Origin: Vibrio ziniensis
GTDB taxonomy: Bacteria > Pseudomonadota > Gammaproteobacteria > Enterobacterales > Vibrionaceae
DNA length: 64,000 bases
Direction of reading: 5' to 3'
NCBI RefSeq assembly: GCF_011064285.1
Contig: NZ_CP049331.1
Coordinates: 1,302,001 to 1,366,000 of the forward strand
Every line of letters starts with the position of its first letter. The first letter of the stretch is position 1. Made by a program: the position numbers and the translations under genes. Under the pieces are notes generated by a model, which ran no database searches, was not told the origin of the DNA, and saw only the letters and a program-made list of their open reading frames with translations. Below are positions 20,251 through 27,904 of the stretch, piece after piece.

Positions 20251-20786
20251 CAGTGAGATTAATTCTCGGTGGTGCTCGTAGTGGTAAATCCAGTTTTGCA
20301 GAAAAGTTATTAAAGCATATGAGAAGCCTTGATAGCACAAAGCAACTGCACTACGTGGCAACCGCTATTCCATTTGATGATGAGATGGTAGCTCGTATCC
20401 GACACCATCAGAATCAGCGTGGAGAAGGATGGAATGTTCATGAAAGCTCATACCAACTGTCAGAGACACTTCAACAATTTTCTTCTAACGATATAGTGCT
20501 GGTAGATTGTCTAACGCTATGGTTGAACAACGTAATTTACAACGATGGTCAGATGCGTGATGCTCACCTAACAAGGCTGGAGATTAAGTGTCTCATTGAT
20601 GTATTAAAACGGACATCTGCAGATATCACGTTGGTGTCTAATGAAGTTGGAATGGGGTTGGTACCAGAAGGCGAGGTATCGAATCTCTTCGTAGAATTTG
20701 CGGGATTGGCTAACCAATGGGTTGCAGACGTGTCTTCCAGTGTTTTCTTTGTTGCTGCAGGTTTACCGAAAACAATGAAAGGTTAA
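20247..20786 (+). CDS. cobU: Adenosylcobinamide kinase / guanylyltransferase
   Basis: Bifunctional enzyme that phosphorylates adenosylcobinamide and then transfers GMP. It is 179 residues from GTG 20247, which overlaps the cobS stop (GTGA); a second GTG at 20253 is also possible. Family features are the P-loop [38 protein letters not shown] (with the guanylylated His region), [12 protein letters not shown] and [12 protein letters not shown]. An ORF extending back to 20115 only reads through the end of cobS in another frame and is not used. Confidence 0.95.
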   Translation: MTVRLILGGARSGKSSFAEKLLKHMRSLDSTKQLHYVATAIPFDDEMVARIRHHQNQRGEGWNVHESSYQLSETLQQFSSNDIVLVDCLTLWLNNVIYNDGQMRDAHLTRLEIKCLIDVLKRTSADITLVSNEVGMGLVPEGEVSNLFVEFAGLANQWVADVSSSVFFVAAGLPKTMKG

Positions 20787-21065
20787 GCATTTCAGTTCGA
20801 AATAAGCAAGTTGGATAAAAGAAAATCCAAAAGTGAGATTTAAGACAAGGGTTTCAATGAATTGAAACCGATTGGGTATAGAGTCTCAAAAGCAGTTAGG
20901 ATAGAATTCGCCTTCAAACTAATCCAGCAATAGTCGAACAGGTTATAAAAGTACAGCAGGCATATTTCATTTTATATTGAGGTTCAGCTCAATAAGTGGG
21001 ATCACTTCAACATAAATTGTTTGCTCAATTCTTTAACATACCGCTGTGCAATAAAGGAGTAGCGC

Positions 21066-22094
21066 ATGACGAAGTCTCTATTTCGCCAATCTTTTCTTTT
21101 CGACAGTCTAGATCTTGAACAATCAGTGAAGTCTTGTGAGTTGACGATACCTAATGGTGCCACTCTTAAACTGCTTCAACGCGGCATATTGGAAGTCATC
21201 CCAGCTAAACTAGATGCAGATACCAAAAATGTTGTCATCTCATGCGGTATCCACGGAGATGAAACGGCTCCAATGGAGCTTATCGACAAACTTGTGAATG
21301 ATATTCTAAGTGGCTTCCAAACCGTCAGTGAAAGATGTTTGTTCATTATTGCGAACCCTGAAGCAACGAAATTGCATGTACGTTCGTTAGATGAAAACTT
21401 GAATCACTTGTTTGATGAAAAGGCGCATAATCATAGCAAAGAGCTCGCCATTGCAGATAATCTTAAAATTGTGATCAAGGATTTCTACGCTCAAACTGAC
21501 GTTAAAACTCGTTGGCATCTAGATTTGCATTGCGCTATTCGAAATTCAAAACACTACTCATTTGCAGTGAGCCCTAAATCTCGCCATCCAGTTCGTAGTA
21601 AAGCTCTTTTGGATTTTATTGAAAACGGCCATGTCGATGCAGTGATGTTTTCTAATGCGCCAGCTTGTACCTTCAGTTGGTACAGTGCAGACACTTACGC
21701 TGCGCAGGCGATGATGATTGAGTTAGGACAGGTTGCTGAAATTGGCTGTAATGACATGCATCGTTTAACGGCGTTTGATTTAGCATTACGTGATTTGATC
21801 TCTAGAACCCAATCCGAGCACTTACCAAGAAAAGCGACCATGTACCGTGTCAGCCGTACCATTGTGCGCATCCATGACGATTTTGATTTCTTATTTGACG
21901 ATAACATTGATAACTTTACGACTTTTATGCACGGTGAAGTTTTTGGTCATGATGGTGATAAACCACTGATGGCTAAGAATGAAGAAGAAGCGATAGTGTT
22001 TCCGAACCGCCATGCAGCGGTGGGTGAGCGTGCAGCTTTAATGGTGTGTAGAGTAAAAATTCGTTATGACGATGACCAAGCGGTATACGATTAA
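21066..22094 (+). CDS. astE: Succinylglutamate desuccinylase
   Basis: Last step of the arginine succinyltransferase (AST) pathway: N-succinylglutamate to succinate and glutamate. It is a zinc metallopeptidase-fold enzyme of 342 residues. The zinc ligands appear as H63 and E66 in CGIHGDETAPMEL and H155 in HLDLHCA, and the catalytic Glu lies in the MMIELGQVAEIG segment. AAAGGAG seven bases before ATG 21066 supports the start. The rest of the ast operon is not here; astE stands alone between the cobalamin biosynthesis and uptake genes. Confidence 0.92.
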   Translation: MTKSLFRQSFLFDSLDLEQSVKSCELTIPNGATLKLLQRGILEVIPAKLDADTKNVVISCGIHGDETAPMELIDKLVNDILSGFQTVSERCLFIIANPEATKLHVRSLDENLNHLFDEKAHNHSKELAIADNLKIVIKDFYAQTDVKTRWHLDLHCAIRNSKHYSFAVSPKSRHPVRSKALLDFIENGHVDAVMFSNAPACTFSWYSADTYAAQAMMIELGQVAEIGCNDMHRLTAFDLALRDLISRTQSEHLPRKATMYRVSRTIVRIHDDFDFLFDDNIDNFTTFMHGEVFGHDGDKPLMAKNEEEAIVFPNRHAAVGERAALMVCRVKIRYDDDQAVYD

Positions 22095-22135
22095 CAGACT
22101 TAAACATCGTCTTTCATATTGACGCTTTATATTTG

Positions 22136-22171
22136 AATGGCTTAACGGTAAGGTTAAGCCATTCTTTTTTT
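22136..22171 (+). terminator. Rho-independent terminator after astE
   Basis: Perfect 11-base stem AATGGCTTAAC (22136-22146) with its complement (22153-22163), six-base loop, then a long T-run. Confidence 0.92.
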
Positions 22172-22200
22172 CACTATCATTATTCCTCAATTAAAACACT

Positions 22201-23196
22201 ATGGATTTCAATCAACTCATGTTGCATAAGCAGCAGCGCTGGAAAAGAGCAGGCTATTTTTTGCTTGCAGTATTATTGTTTGCCAGTGCGGTCTATTTGA
22301 TGGTTGGTGAAATTTTTATCTCGCCTTTACGCTCGTTGGACGACCTAGAAACGCGTTTAGTTTTAGACTTGCGTTTACCAAGGTTGCTCGCCGCAATGAT
22401 GATTGGTGCAGCATTAGCTGTTTCAGGAGCAACACTTCAAGTTTTGCTCGGTAATGTACTTGCTGAGCCTGGGATCATTGGTATTTCAGGGGGGGCAAGT
22501 GTAGCAATGGTTATTTTGCTGTTTTTCTTTCCTGCAATTGCTAGCCCAGAAGCTTTTATGGTTTCTGCAATTATTGGGGCTCTGTTGTTCACTTTATTGC
22601 TGGTGTTTGTAGCCAATGCAATGCGGCTTACAACAACACGTCTACTGTTAGTGGGGGTCGCTCTTGGAATTTTGTCTGGTTCAGTCGTTACATGGGCATT
22701 TTACTTTAGTGATGAACTCAGTCTACGTCAGCTTATGTACTGGCTGATGGGTAGTATTGGTGGTGCCAGTTGGTATCAACACACTCTCACTCTTATTGCT
22801 TTACCGATCATGATTTGGTTGCTGTTTCAAGGCTCTGTGCTGGATAAGCTGATGTTAGGTGAAACTCATGCCAAACAGTTAGGTGTTGATATCAATAAAA
22901 TTCGGTGGAAATTGATCGTTGCTGTATCGGTATTGGTGGGAGCTGCGGTTGCATTAGGCGGGGTGATAGGATTTGTTGGTTTGGTTGTCCCTCATTTGTT
23001 GCGATTAGCGTTAGGGTCTGAAAATCGGATGTTGCTGCCTCTGAGTGCTCTCTGTGGAGCGCTTCTAATGGTGCTTGCCGATATGGTTGCACGCCTCGCT
23101 TTGGATTCTGCTGAGCTGCCTTTAGGTGTTGTAACAACTACTATTGGCGCTCCAATTTTTATCTGGATGCTGGTAAAAAATCATGATTCGCGTTAA
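22201..23196 (+). CDS. btuC: Vitamin B12 ABC transporter permease BtuC
   Basis: Inner-membrane permease of the B12 importer BtuCDF; FecCD family. The 331 residues form about ten helices with the family motifs [20 protein letters not shown] and [16 protein letters not shown]. Upstream lies the astE terminator, so the gene has its own promoter in a 107-bp gap where no riboswitch is seen. The ribosome binding site is weak; a second ATG at 22219 is an alternative start. It overlaps btuD by 14 bases. btuF is not in the window. Confidence 0.93.
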   Translation: MDFNQLMLHKQQRWKRAGYFLLAVLLFASAVYLMVGEIFISPLRSLDDLETRLVLDLRLPRLLAAMMIGAALAVSGATLQVLLGNVLAEPGIIGISGGASVAMVILLFFFPAIASPEAFMVSAIIGALLFTLLLVFVANAMRLTTTRLLLVGVALGILSGSVVTWAFYFSDELSLRQLMYWLMGSIGGASWYQHTLTLIALPIMIWLLFQGSVLDKLMLGETHAKQLGVDINKIRWKLIVAVSVLVGAAVALGGVIGFVGLVVPHLLRLALGSENRMLLPLSALCGALLMVLADMVARLALDSAELPLGVVTTTIGAPIFIWMLVKNHDSR

Positions 23197-23938
23197 CAGT
23201 TTGCACGTCAATGAGCGTTTATTGCCACTATCGTTCCAGTGTGAGGCTGGAGAAATTCTCCATGTTGTTGGCCCAAATGGAAGTGGTAAAAGTACTCTTC
23301 TGTCTGCACTAGCAGGAATAATTGATAGTTCGGGAGAGATCTTACTTGGAGAGTTCAATATAAAAAAACATTCTCTAAGTGAGTTAGCTCTCCATAGAGC
23401 CTATCTATCTCAAAGTGAAAAGCCCGCCTTTAATCTGGATGTTTTTCAATACTTAGCGTTATCTCTACCAATCAATAGCTCCCTGCAAGATCCTAAAGTT
23501 AACAATGCAGTGAAGCACTTTACTCAATTATTGAAGATTAACGACAAGCTTCACCGTTCAATCCATCAGCTATCTGGCGGAGAATGGCAGCGAGTCCGTT
23601 TAGCTGGTAGTTGTTTACAAGTATGGCCTGATATCAACCCTTATTCTAAATTATTGATTCTCGACGAACCTGGTGCACCTTTAGATATCGCTCAAGAAGG
23701 GTTGTTATATCAGCTTATTGCACAAATGGCTCAAGAAGGACTGGCTATCGTTATGGCTAATCATGATTTAAACAGGAGCTTACGTAATGCTGATAAGGTT
23801 TTGCTTCTAGAACAGGGAATTGCTCAGAGTATTGGTGTGCCAAGTGAAGTATTGAGTGAAGAGCATCTTCGTAGTGTATTTAATACATCTGTGAAATGTG
23901 TAGCAATTGATGGAAAACCTTACTTAGTTTTCGATTAG
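23183..23938 (+). CDS. btuD: Vitamin B12 ABC transporter ATP-binding protein BtuD
   Basis: ATPase of the B12 importer, 251 residues (E. coli BtuD is 249). Walker A is [13 protein letters not shown], the ABC signature is [15 protein letters not shown], and Walker B is [12 protein letters not shown] followed by the switch His in [11 protein letters not shown]. The start lies inside the btuC 3' end, so translation is coupled. With cobTSU upstream it makes a local cobalamin salvage and uptake group. Confidence 0.94.
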   Translation: MIRVNSLHVNERLLPLSFQCEAGEILHVVGPNGSGKSTLLSALAGIIDSSGEILLGEFNIKKHSLSELALHRAYLSQSEKPAFNLDVFQYLALSLPINSSLQDPKVNNAVKHFTQLLKINDKLHRSIHQLSGGEWQRVRLAGSCLQVWPDINPYSKLLILDEPGAPLDIAQEGLLYQLIAQMAQEGLAIVMANHDLNRSLRNADKVLLLEQGIAQSIGVPSEVLSEEHLRSVFNTSVKCVAIDGKPYLVFD

Positions 23939-23940
23939 TT

Positions 23941-23959
23941 TTGGTGCATCGAGCACAAA
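23941..23959. promoter_or_regulatory. Imperfect dyad, candidate enhancer site for a sigma-54 activator
   Basis: GTGC (23944-23947) and GCAC (23953-23956) are inverted around ATCGA, with flanking TT and AA also symmetric. The dyad sits about 140 bp before the predicted sigma-54 start, a normal distance for enhancer-binding proteins. Which activator binds is unknown. Confidence 0.35.
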
Positions 23960-24033
23960 TCTGGTTCAGCCTTCAATATGCTAGCTTGCTAACTCATTGT
24001 TTATATTAAACGCCTATACATTATATTCTTTAA

Positions 24034-24046
24034 TATCAATGGGTTA
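24034..24046 (+). promoter_or_regulatory. IHF-binding site, perfect consensus
   Basis: TATCAATGGGTTA matches WATCAANNNNTTR at every position. It is centred about 49 bp before the predicted start of the sigma-54 promoter, where IHF commonly bends DNA to bring the activator to the polymerase. Confidence 0.55.
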
Positions 24047-24061
24047 TTTAATTTTTAAAAG

Positions 24062-24078
24062 TTGGCACGCAATTAGCA
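24062..24078 (+). promoter_or_regulatory. Sigma-54 promoter
   Basis: TTGGCACGCAATTAGCA matches the YTGGCACG-N4-TTGCW consensus. GG is at 24064-24065 and GC at 24076-24077 with the required ten bases between; the one deviation is TAGCA instead of TTGCA. The predicted start is about 24089. No protein gene lies downstream on this strand before the terminator. Confidence 0.6.
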
Positions 24079-24088
24079 TTAATAAGAG

Positions 24089-24160
24089 TGATACATTCTC
24101 GTTCTTGTTAGGCTTTTTATAGTCTCATTAGCCACCTTGCTCCCAAGGTGGCCTTTTTTT
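24089..24160 (+). ncRNA. Candidate sigma-54-dependent small RNA (about 72 nt)
   Basis: A sigma-54 promoter and a strong terminator enclose about 72 bases with no start codon followed by a usable reading frame. The unit lies between btuD and a minus-strand gene, so it cannot be the promoter of a neighbouring protein gene. The sequence does not match the quorum-regulatory Qrr RNAs or GlmY/GlmZ as I know them. The 3' stem-loop plus T-run is of the kind recognised by Hfq. It is a prediction from promoter, IHF site and terminator only. Confidence 0.5.
24131..24160 (+). terminator. Rho-independent terminator of the candidate sRNA
   Basis: Eight-base stem GCCACCTT (24131-24138) / AAGGTGGC (24145-24152), extended by G24139-C24144, followed by seven T. 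Confidence 0.9.
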
Positions 24161-24200
24161 ATCAGTTAGTTATGGTGCTGAATGAGACATTGGTAGGATT

Positions 24201-24361
24201 ATACCAATTGCCTTAATTTCCTGATCAAGTAGACATTGAGTGCCGATAAGCAAACCCTCCGAGCCATGGATGGCTCGGCGGAGCCCCAAGGATGGGTTTA
24301 TGCGTGTTTGCGTTCGGTGCTCTTTGTCTAAGACTGAACAGTTTAATAGTGCAATTAGTAT
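24201..24361. repeat. MITE-like palindromic repeat, copy C (inverted, 161 bp)
   Basis: Inverted relative to copies A and B and more diverged. It shares the core CGATAAGCAAACCCTCCGAG and the central hairpin CCGAGCCATGGATGGCTCGG (24261-24280 region). Its ends are ATACCAATTG (24201) and CAATTAGTAT (24352-24361). Its inner arms (24238-24246 and 24314-24322) have a different sequence from those of A but still pair over nine positions. The right end coincides with the stop codon of the MazG-like gene. Confidence 0.75.
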
Positions 24362-24936
24362 TACTGTGTTAACGCTTCTAGGTTTGCTGGGCGGTAGTAT
24401 ACTGACTTCAATACTTTACCTTGGCGAATCGTTTTGCTATCAGAAACAAAGTCTTCTGCACATTTTGCAATTAGGTAGTCACCTTTTTGCACAGCCATCA
24501 ACTTGATGCCTTGCTCCGCGTAATAAGCTTCTGTATCGCCGTATTCTTTCTCGTTGCGACATACTTTGCTCATGTTTGAGCTATGAACTTCATCCCAGCA
24601 AGGAAGGAAATCGATGTTGCGGTTTACTGCAACGTTGAGTAGCAAGTCAATCAAATAGCTGATAGCTATGTTGTCATTAATATTACTGTGACCAAGATGA
24701 ACTAGGCGTCCCATAAGGACATAAACACTGTCTACAATCGCATCAGCTTGCTCGGTTTTGCTGTCTGCTTCAGCAAGTTCTGTAAGCTCTTCGATTGCTA
24801 ATGAGGTGTGAAGGGTATCTGCTTTTGTATCTAAGCTAGACGGGTCCGCTACTGGTAAGTCAAAAGTGCTACGGAATTCGTTGATGTCGCGGTATAGGTG
24901 ATCATAAATTTCTTGTGTCAGCTTAGATAAATGCAT
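24361..24936 (-). CDS. MazG-like NTP pyrophosphohydrolase-type protein
   Basis: A 191-residue cytoplasmic protein starting MHLSKLTQEIYDHLYRDINEF. HTSLAIEELTELAEADSKTEQADAIVDSVYVLMGRL resembles the EExxE...ExxD metal-binding helices of the MazG / HisE / dUTPase-like all-alpha pyrophosphohydrolases, with E69-E70-E73 and D84 in suitable places. Members cleave NTPs to NMP and PPi. The substrate here is unknown. I start at ATG 24936; an upstream in-frame start would add a short hydrophobic, non-conserved lead. The stop codon touches the right end of repeat C. Confidence 0.65.
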   Translation of the reverse strand: MHLSKLTQEIYDHLYRDINEFRSTFDLPVADPSSLDTKADTLHTSLAIEELTELAEADSKTEQADAIVDSVYVLMGRLVHLGHSNINDNIAISYLIDLLLNVAVNRNIDFLPCWDEVHSSNMSKVCRNEKEYGDTEAYYAEQGIKLMAVQKGDYLIAKCAEDFVSDSKTIRQGKVLKSVYYRPANLEALTQ

Positions 24937-24997
24937 GGGGTTAATCCAGTTGAAAATGAACAGGCGGTCATAGTAACAAAGCTCGAACCACAAATAC

Positions 24998-25027
24998 AAA
25001 ACAAGACGCGAATAGCGTCTTGTTTTA
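24998..25027 (-). terminator. Terminator after the DUF2750 gene
   Basis: Perfect 12-base stem (AAAACAAGACGC, 24998-25009, with 25015-25026) and GAATA loop. On the minus strand the stem itself ends in TTTT. Confidence 0.85.
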
Positions 25028-25055
25028 TGGCTTGATGAAAGGGAACAGAGTTCGC

Positions 25056-25406
25056 TTAAAGGTACATTTTTGCCAGTTCTGATGGTTCAAGTTCTTTACC
25101 ATCTAAAGTCTGATTCCAGTTAACACCAACAAGCACACCATCTTCATCAAGAGTAATCAGCCAATCTTCAACGAATATATCTAGTGGGATCTCTAGAACT
25201 TCAAAGTCTGCCCATTCTTCAACATTGTGCAGCTCAGCATCTTCTTTTGAAGACCAGAAAGGCATAACTTCACTTTCTTCAAATTCTGTTGATTCACATG
25301 ATAACCAACCTTCTTCATTTCGTAAGCCCCAAACCAATTGGTTTTCTTTAGTCTCTTTGATGAAAAGTTCTAAGTTAGCTTGAACATCTGCTGTTAATTT
25401 GGTCAT
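25056..25406 (-). CDS. DUF2750 family protein
   Basis: A 116-residue acidic, soluble protein of unknown function. I recognise the family from the layout LFIKETKENQLVWGLRNEEGW, FWSSKEDAE, WADFEVLEIPLDIFVEDWL and the closing DEDGVLVGVNW. DUF2750 proteins are widespread small cytoplasmic proteins without an assigned activity. It is a single-gene unit with its own terminator and no informative neighbour. Confidence 0.75.
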   Translation of the reverse strand: MTKLTADVQANLELFIKETKENQLVWGLRNEEGWLSCESTEFEESEVMPFWSSKEDAELHNVEEWADFEVLEIPLDIFVEDWLITLDEDGVLVGVNWNQTLDGKELEPSELAKMYL

Positions 25407-25483
25407 TTTATTTTCTCATTAAGAATGATGCTCGAAGGGTAGCACTTCACAGCATTTTTTCCCATTAACATTTGGAAAGACAT

Positions 25484-25510
25484 AAGAAAAAGGCGGCTAA
25501 GCGCCGCCTT
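25484..25510 (-). terminator. Terminator after the TolC-like/OmpA-like pair
   Basis: Perfect eight-base GC-rich stem (AAGGCGGC 25490-25497 / GCCGCCTT 25503-25510) followed on the minus strand by TTTTTCTT. Confidence 0.9.
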
Positions 25511-25525
25511 GATAGAGATGTAACA

Positions 25526-26149
25526 CTAGTTAGGTAACGCAGTGAATACGTTCCACTCTTTAACTATTGCACTTTTATAACCGATAACGCTTGCTGTCAC
25601 TCTTCTGTTGATGGCATGTGCGGTCTCTGAATCTTCAACTGATGCTAGCTCAGTGTCGCCAAAGCCAACAATTCTTACTCTGTTGCTTTCAATGCCATAA
25701 CGAAGTAATTGAGCTTCTACCGCCTCTGAACGTCTTTGAGATAGTTTGAGATTATGATTCTGATTGCCAACCTTGCTTGCATATCCCTTGATCTCGATTG
25801 AGGTTGAAGGATAAGTTTTCAAAAATTCGGCCATTTGGCGAATCTGGCTAATAAATACTGGTGGTATGTTGTTAGAATCATTAGCAAATAAAATATGTAA
25901 GTATTGAAGCTTTGATGTTTTAACAAAAGTACCACAGCCATCATTGTCAATGTCAGAAAATGAAGGCGTGTCGGGGCAAAGATCTCGGGCGTTGATTACT
26001 CCGTCATTATCATTGTCTTCCAAATCTGCTATTTGATTGATTTCAGGTACAGCAATGTAATCATATTCATCGCTAGCTACATTTTCTCCAGCATAAACGA
26101 ACATTGCAGTGCTTAATGTCGCTGTAAGAACAACTAATGCGCTTTTCAT
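25526..26149 (-). CDS. OmpA-family protein with a thrombospondin type-3 calcium motif
   Basis: A 207-residue exported protein. The signal peptide ends at VYA-GEN (residue 20). A type-3 thrombospondin-like calcium repeat, DNDNDGVINARDLCPDTP, lies at about 46-63. The C-terminal OmpA domain (about 85-190) has the peptidoglycan-binding region around IEIKGYASKVG and LSQRRSEAV...RVRIVGFGD. There is no transmembrane barrel, so it is probably periplasmic and anchored to murein. It starts one base after the TolC-like gene ends and shares its terminator, so it should work with that exporter. Such a gene pair next to a giant adhesin is also seen in Lap/Bap-type loci. Confidence 0.85.
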   Translation of the reverse strand: MKSALVVLTATLSTAMFVYAGENVASDEYDYIAVPEINQIADLEDNDNDGVINARDLCPDTPSFSDIDNDGCGTFVKTSKLQYLHILFANDSNNIPPVFISQIRQMAEFLKTYPSTSIEIKGYASKVGNQNHNLKLSQRRSEAVEAQLLRYGIESNRVRIVGFGDTELASVEDSETAHAINRRVTASVIGYKSAIVKEWNVFTALPN

Positions 26150-26150
26150 C

Positions 26151-27491
26151 TTAATACTTCACCTTCTCTATCCATTCAGGTGCTACGTCCACTCGTAGCG
26201 CATCTAACAAATTGCCTGTGGAATTCATTACTCGATATTTAGCGTATTGCTCAGCATATTTAGCATCCAGATAGTCTTTACGTGCTTGAAACAGCTCATT
26301 TTCAGTGTTGAGAAGATCTAGCAGTGTACGCTGACCGATCAAGTATTGCTTTCTATAAGAGGCGACAGTCTGAGAAGTTGAATCTACGTGGTCAGATAAA
26401 AACTCTTTTTGTTGGAGCGTTAAATCTAGCGCACTCCATGACAAGCGTAGTCCTTCTTCTACGGAGCGAAATGTGTTCTCACGTAAGTCTTTTGCTTTAT
26501 TAAGTTGATAAGCAGCACTTTCGGATTGGTCGCTGTCGCTACCACCGTTATAGATGTTGTAGCGTAGTCGTACCATTGCTGTGAGCTCATCACTGCTACC
26601 CTTGTTCCCATCAGCATCGTCATACCAACTTTGAGAAGCTTCAAATGATATTGTTGGGTAGTAGGGAGCTTTTGACTGCTTATATTGGAAGCGTGCTGCA
26701 TCCACATCTGTTTGAGCAACTTTAATAACAGGGTGCTCGTTGAATGCTTTTTTTAAGGCTTCTTCTACTGTGTTGGGAATTGCGGTACTGTCTGCTCTAG
26801 GAAAAGTTAGACCTAATGGCTCCTGTCCAACTAAGCGGCGAAATTGGGTATGTGTGTCATACAAATTATTTTGTGCTGCAAGTAAGTTACCCATAGCTTT
26901 CGCAATACGTGCTTCCACTTGAGTTACATCTGCAATAGAGCCAACCCCAGAGTCTGCTCGTTTTTTTATGTCTCTGTATATCTCTTTATGCGTAGCCAGA
27001 TTTTTTTCTGACAAAACTAATACTTCGTATGCCTTTGTTGCCTCGAGATAAACATTAGTGACTTCGAGGGCTTTGTTCGATGCGTCTGAAAGTAGCTGGT
27101 AACGGTCAGATTCCGCTTCAGCTGCCGTACGATCCATATTGTTTAATGTCGATGAACCATCCCAAATAAGTTGGGTGAGTGTAATGGATGCATCTTTCCG
27201 AGTCATTTCCGTGTCAGGGTTACCTGTAGAAGACGCTGGGTTTATACCTTCATAGCCGATGCCTGCATCCAGATCGATTTTAGGTAGATATGCGCCAGAG
27301 GATGAATTCGAGTCGGATAGACGGCTTTTATATTGGTTAAACGCACTTTTCAATTCAGGGTTGGAGGCAAGTGTAAGTGATACTGCTTGCTCAAGTGTTT
27401 GAGCAGAAACAGATCCTGCTAAGGATACTGAAAGCCAAATAAGCGTTCTAATTGGAAACCCTTTCAAAATGAACTCCATCAAAAATGACAT
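26151..27491 (-). CDS. TolC-family outer-membrane channel of a type I secretion system (LapE/AggA-like)
   Basis: A 446-residue outer-membrane efflux protein with a signal peptide ending SVSA-QTLEQAV. Two homologous OEP halves are visible (the repeats start near TLEQAVSLTLASNPEL and TVEEALKKAFNEHPVI). It has the AggA/LapE-type ending LLDLLNTENELFQARKDYLDAKY followed by MNSTGNLLDALRV. It is divergent from the RTX adhesin gene and is presumably its export channel. The inner-membrane ABC protein and membrane-fusion protein of the same system are not in the window. The first ATG is used; ATG 27479 would give a tighter signal peptide. Confidence 0.88.
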   Translation of the reverse strand: MSFLMEFILKGFPIRTLIWLSVSLAGSVSAQTLEQAVSLTLASNPELKSAFNQYKSRLSDSNSSSGAYLPKIDLDAGIGYEGINPASSTGNPDTEMTRKDASITLTQLIWDGSSTLNNMDRTAAEAESDRYQLLSDASNKALEVTNVYLEATKAYEVLVLSEKNLATHKEIYRDIKKRADSGVGSIADVTQVEARIAKAMGNLLAAQNNLYDTHTQFRRLVGQEPLGLTFPRADSTAIPNTVEEALKKAFNEHPVIKVAQTDVDAARFQYKQSKAPYYPTISFEASQSWYDDADGNKGSSDELTAMVRLRYNIYNGGSDSDQSESAAYQLNKAKDLRENTFRSVEEGLRLSWSALDLTLQQKEFLSDHVDSTSQTVASYRKQYLIGQRTLLDLLNTENELFQARKDYLDAKYAEQYAKYRVMNSTGNLLDALRVDVAPEWIEKVKY

Positions 27492-27670
27492 GTAAAACGG
27501 TCGTTGAGTCTATGATAAAAATTGTCTTATTAATAAGACTGGGGAAGGTATGTGTCAAAAATGTGACTAAATTTGTGATTAATATATGATTTTTGCATGT
27601 ATTAAATGTGTTCCATATTATCGAATTTTTATAACTTACTAATATTTATCGATTTTATTTGTTAAACAAA

Positions 27671-27686
27671 GTAAGAAATTTCTTAC
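27671..27686. promoter_or_regulatory. 16-bp perfect palindrome, candidate operator (copy 1)
   Basis: GTAAGAAATTTCTTAC is its own reverse complement. A near copy occurs 143 bp further on. It lies between the divergent exporter and adhesin genes, so a shared regulator is likely. Confidence 0.5.
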
Positions 27687-27813
27687 ATTTATGCTATCAT
27701 GAAATGTGATATTAGTTCATGAAATAATTTGATATAAACTCTAAATGTGTCAAAAAAATGAATATTCGCTGCAATATTCGCCTTCCTGGGACAGGGGATT
27801 GGTGATATTGTGT

Positions 27814-27829
27814 GTAAGAAATTTCCCAC
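27814..27829. promoter_or_regulatory. Near copy of the palindrome (copy 2)
   Basis: GTAAGAAATTTCCCAC matches copy 1 in 14 of 16 positions, and TGTG/CACA frame it. It is about 75 bp before the preferred adhesin start. Confidence 0.4.
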
Positions 27830-27904
27830 AAAGCAGTCGTGATTTTATCGGTTATTAGACGATTAATTATTGAAATGCAGGTAATGAGTATTTTTGAGGC
27901 TTCT

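Larger units (their letters stand above)
27492..27904. other. AT-rich divergent region between exporter and adhesin
   Basis: About 350-410 bases, very AT-rich, holding the promoters of both genes and two related palindromes (listed separately). No RNA gene is recognised. Confidence 0.5.

Noticed and set aside
20850..20869. Hairpin in the cobU-astE gap as a terminator
   Set aside because: An eight-pair stem exists, but no T-run follows and it lies 64 bp past cobU; not enough to call.
24062..24160. Identification of the sigma-54 unit as a Qrr sRNA
   Set aside because: The conserved Qrr stem-loops and target-pairing core are not present, no luxO-like gene is adjacent, and the length is shorter.
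24240..24506. Plus-strand ORF spanning repeat C and the end of the MazG-like gene
   Set aside because: It crosses a non-coding repeat and the antisense strand of a better gene.
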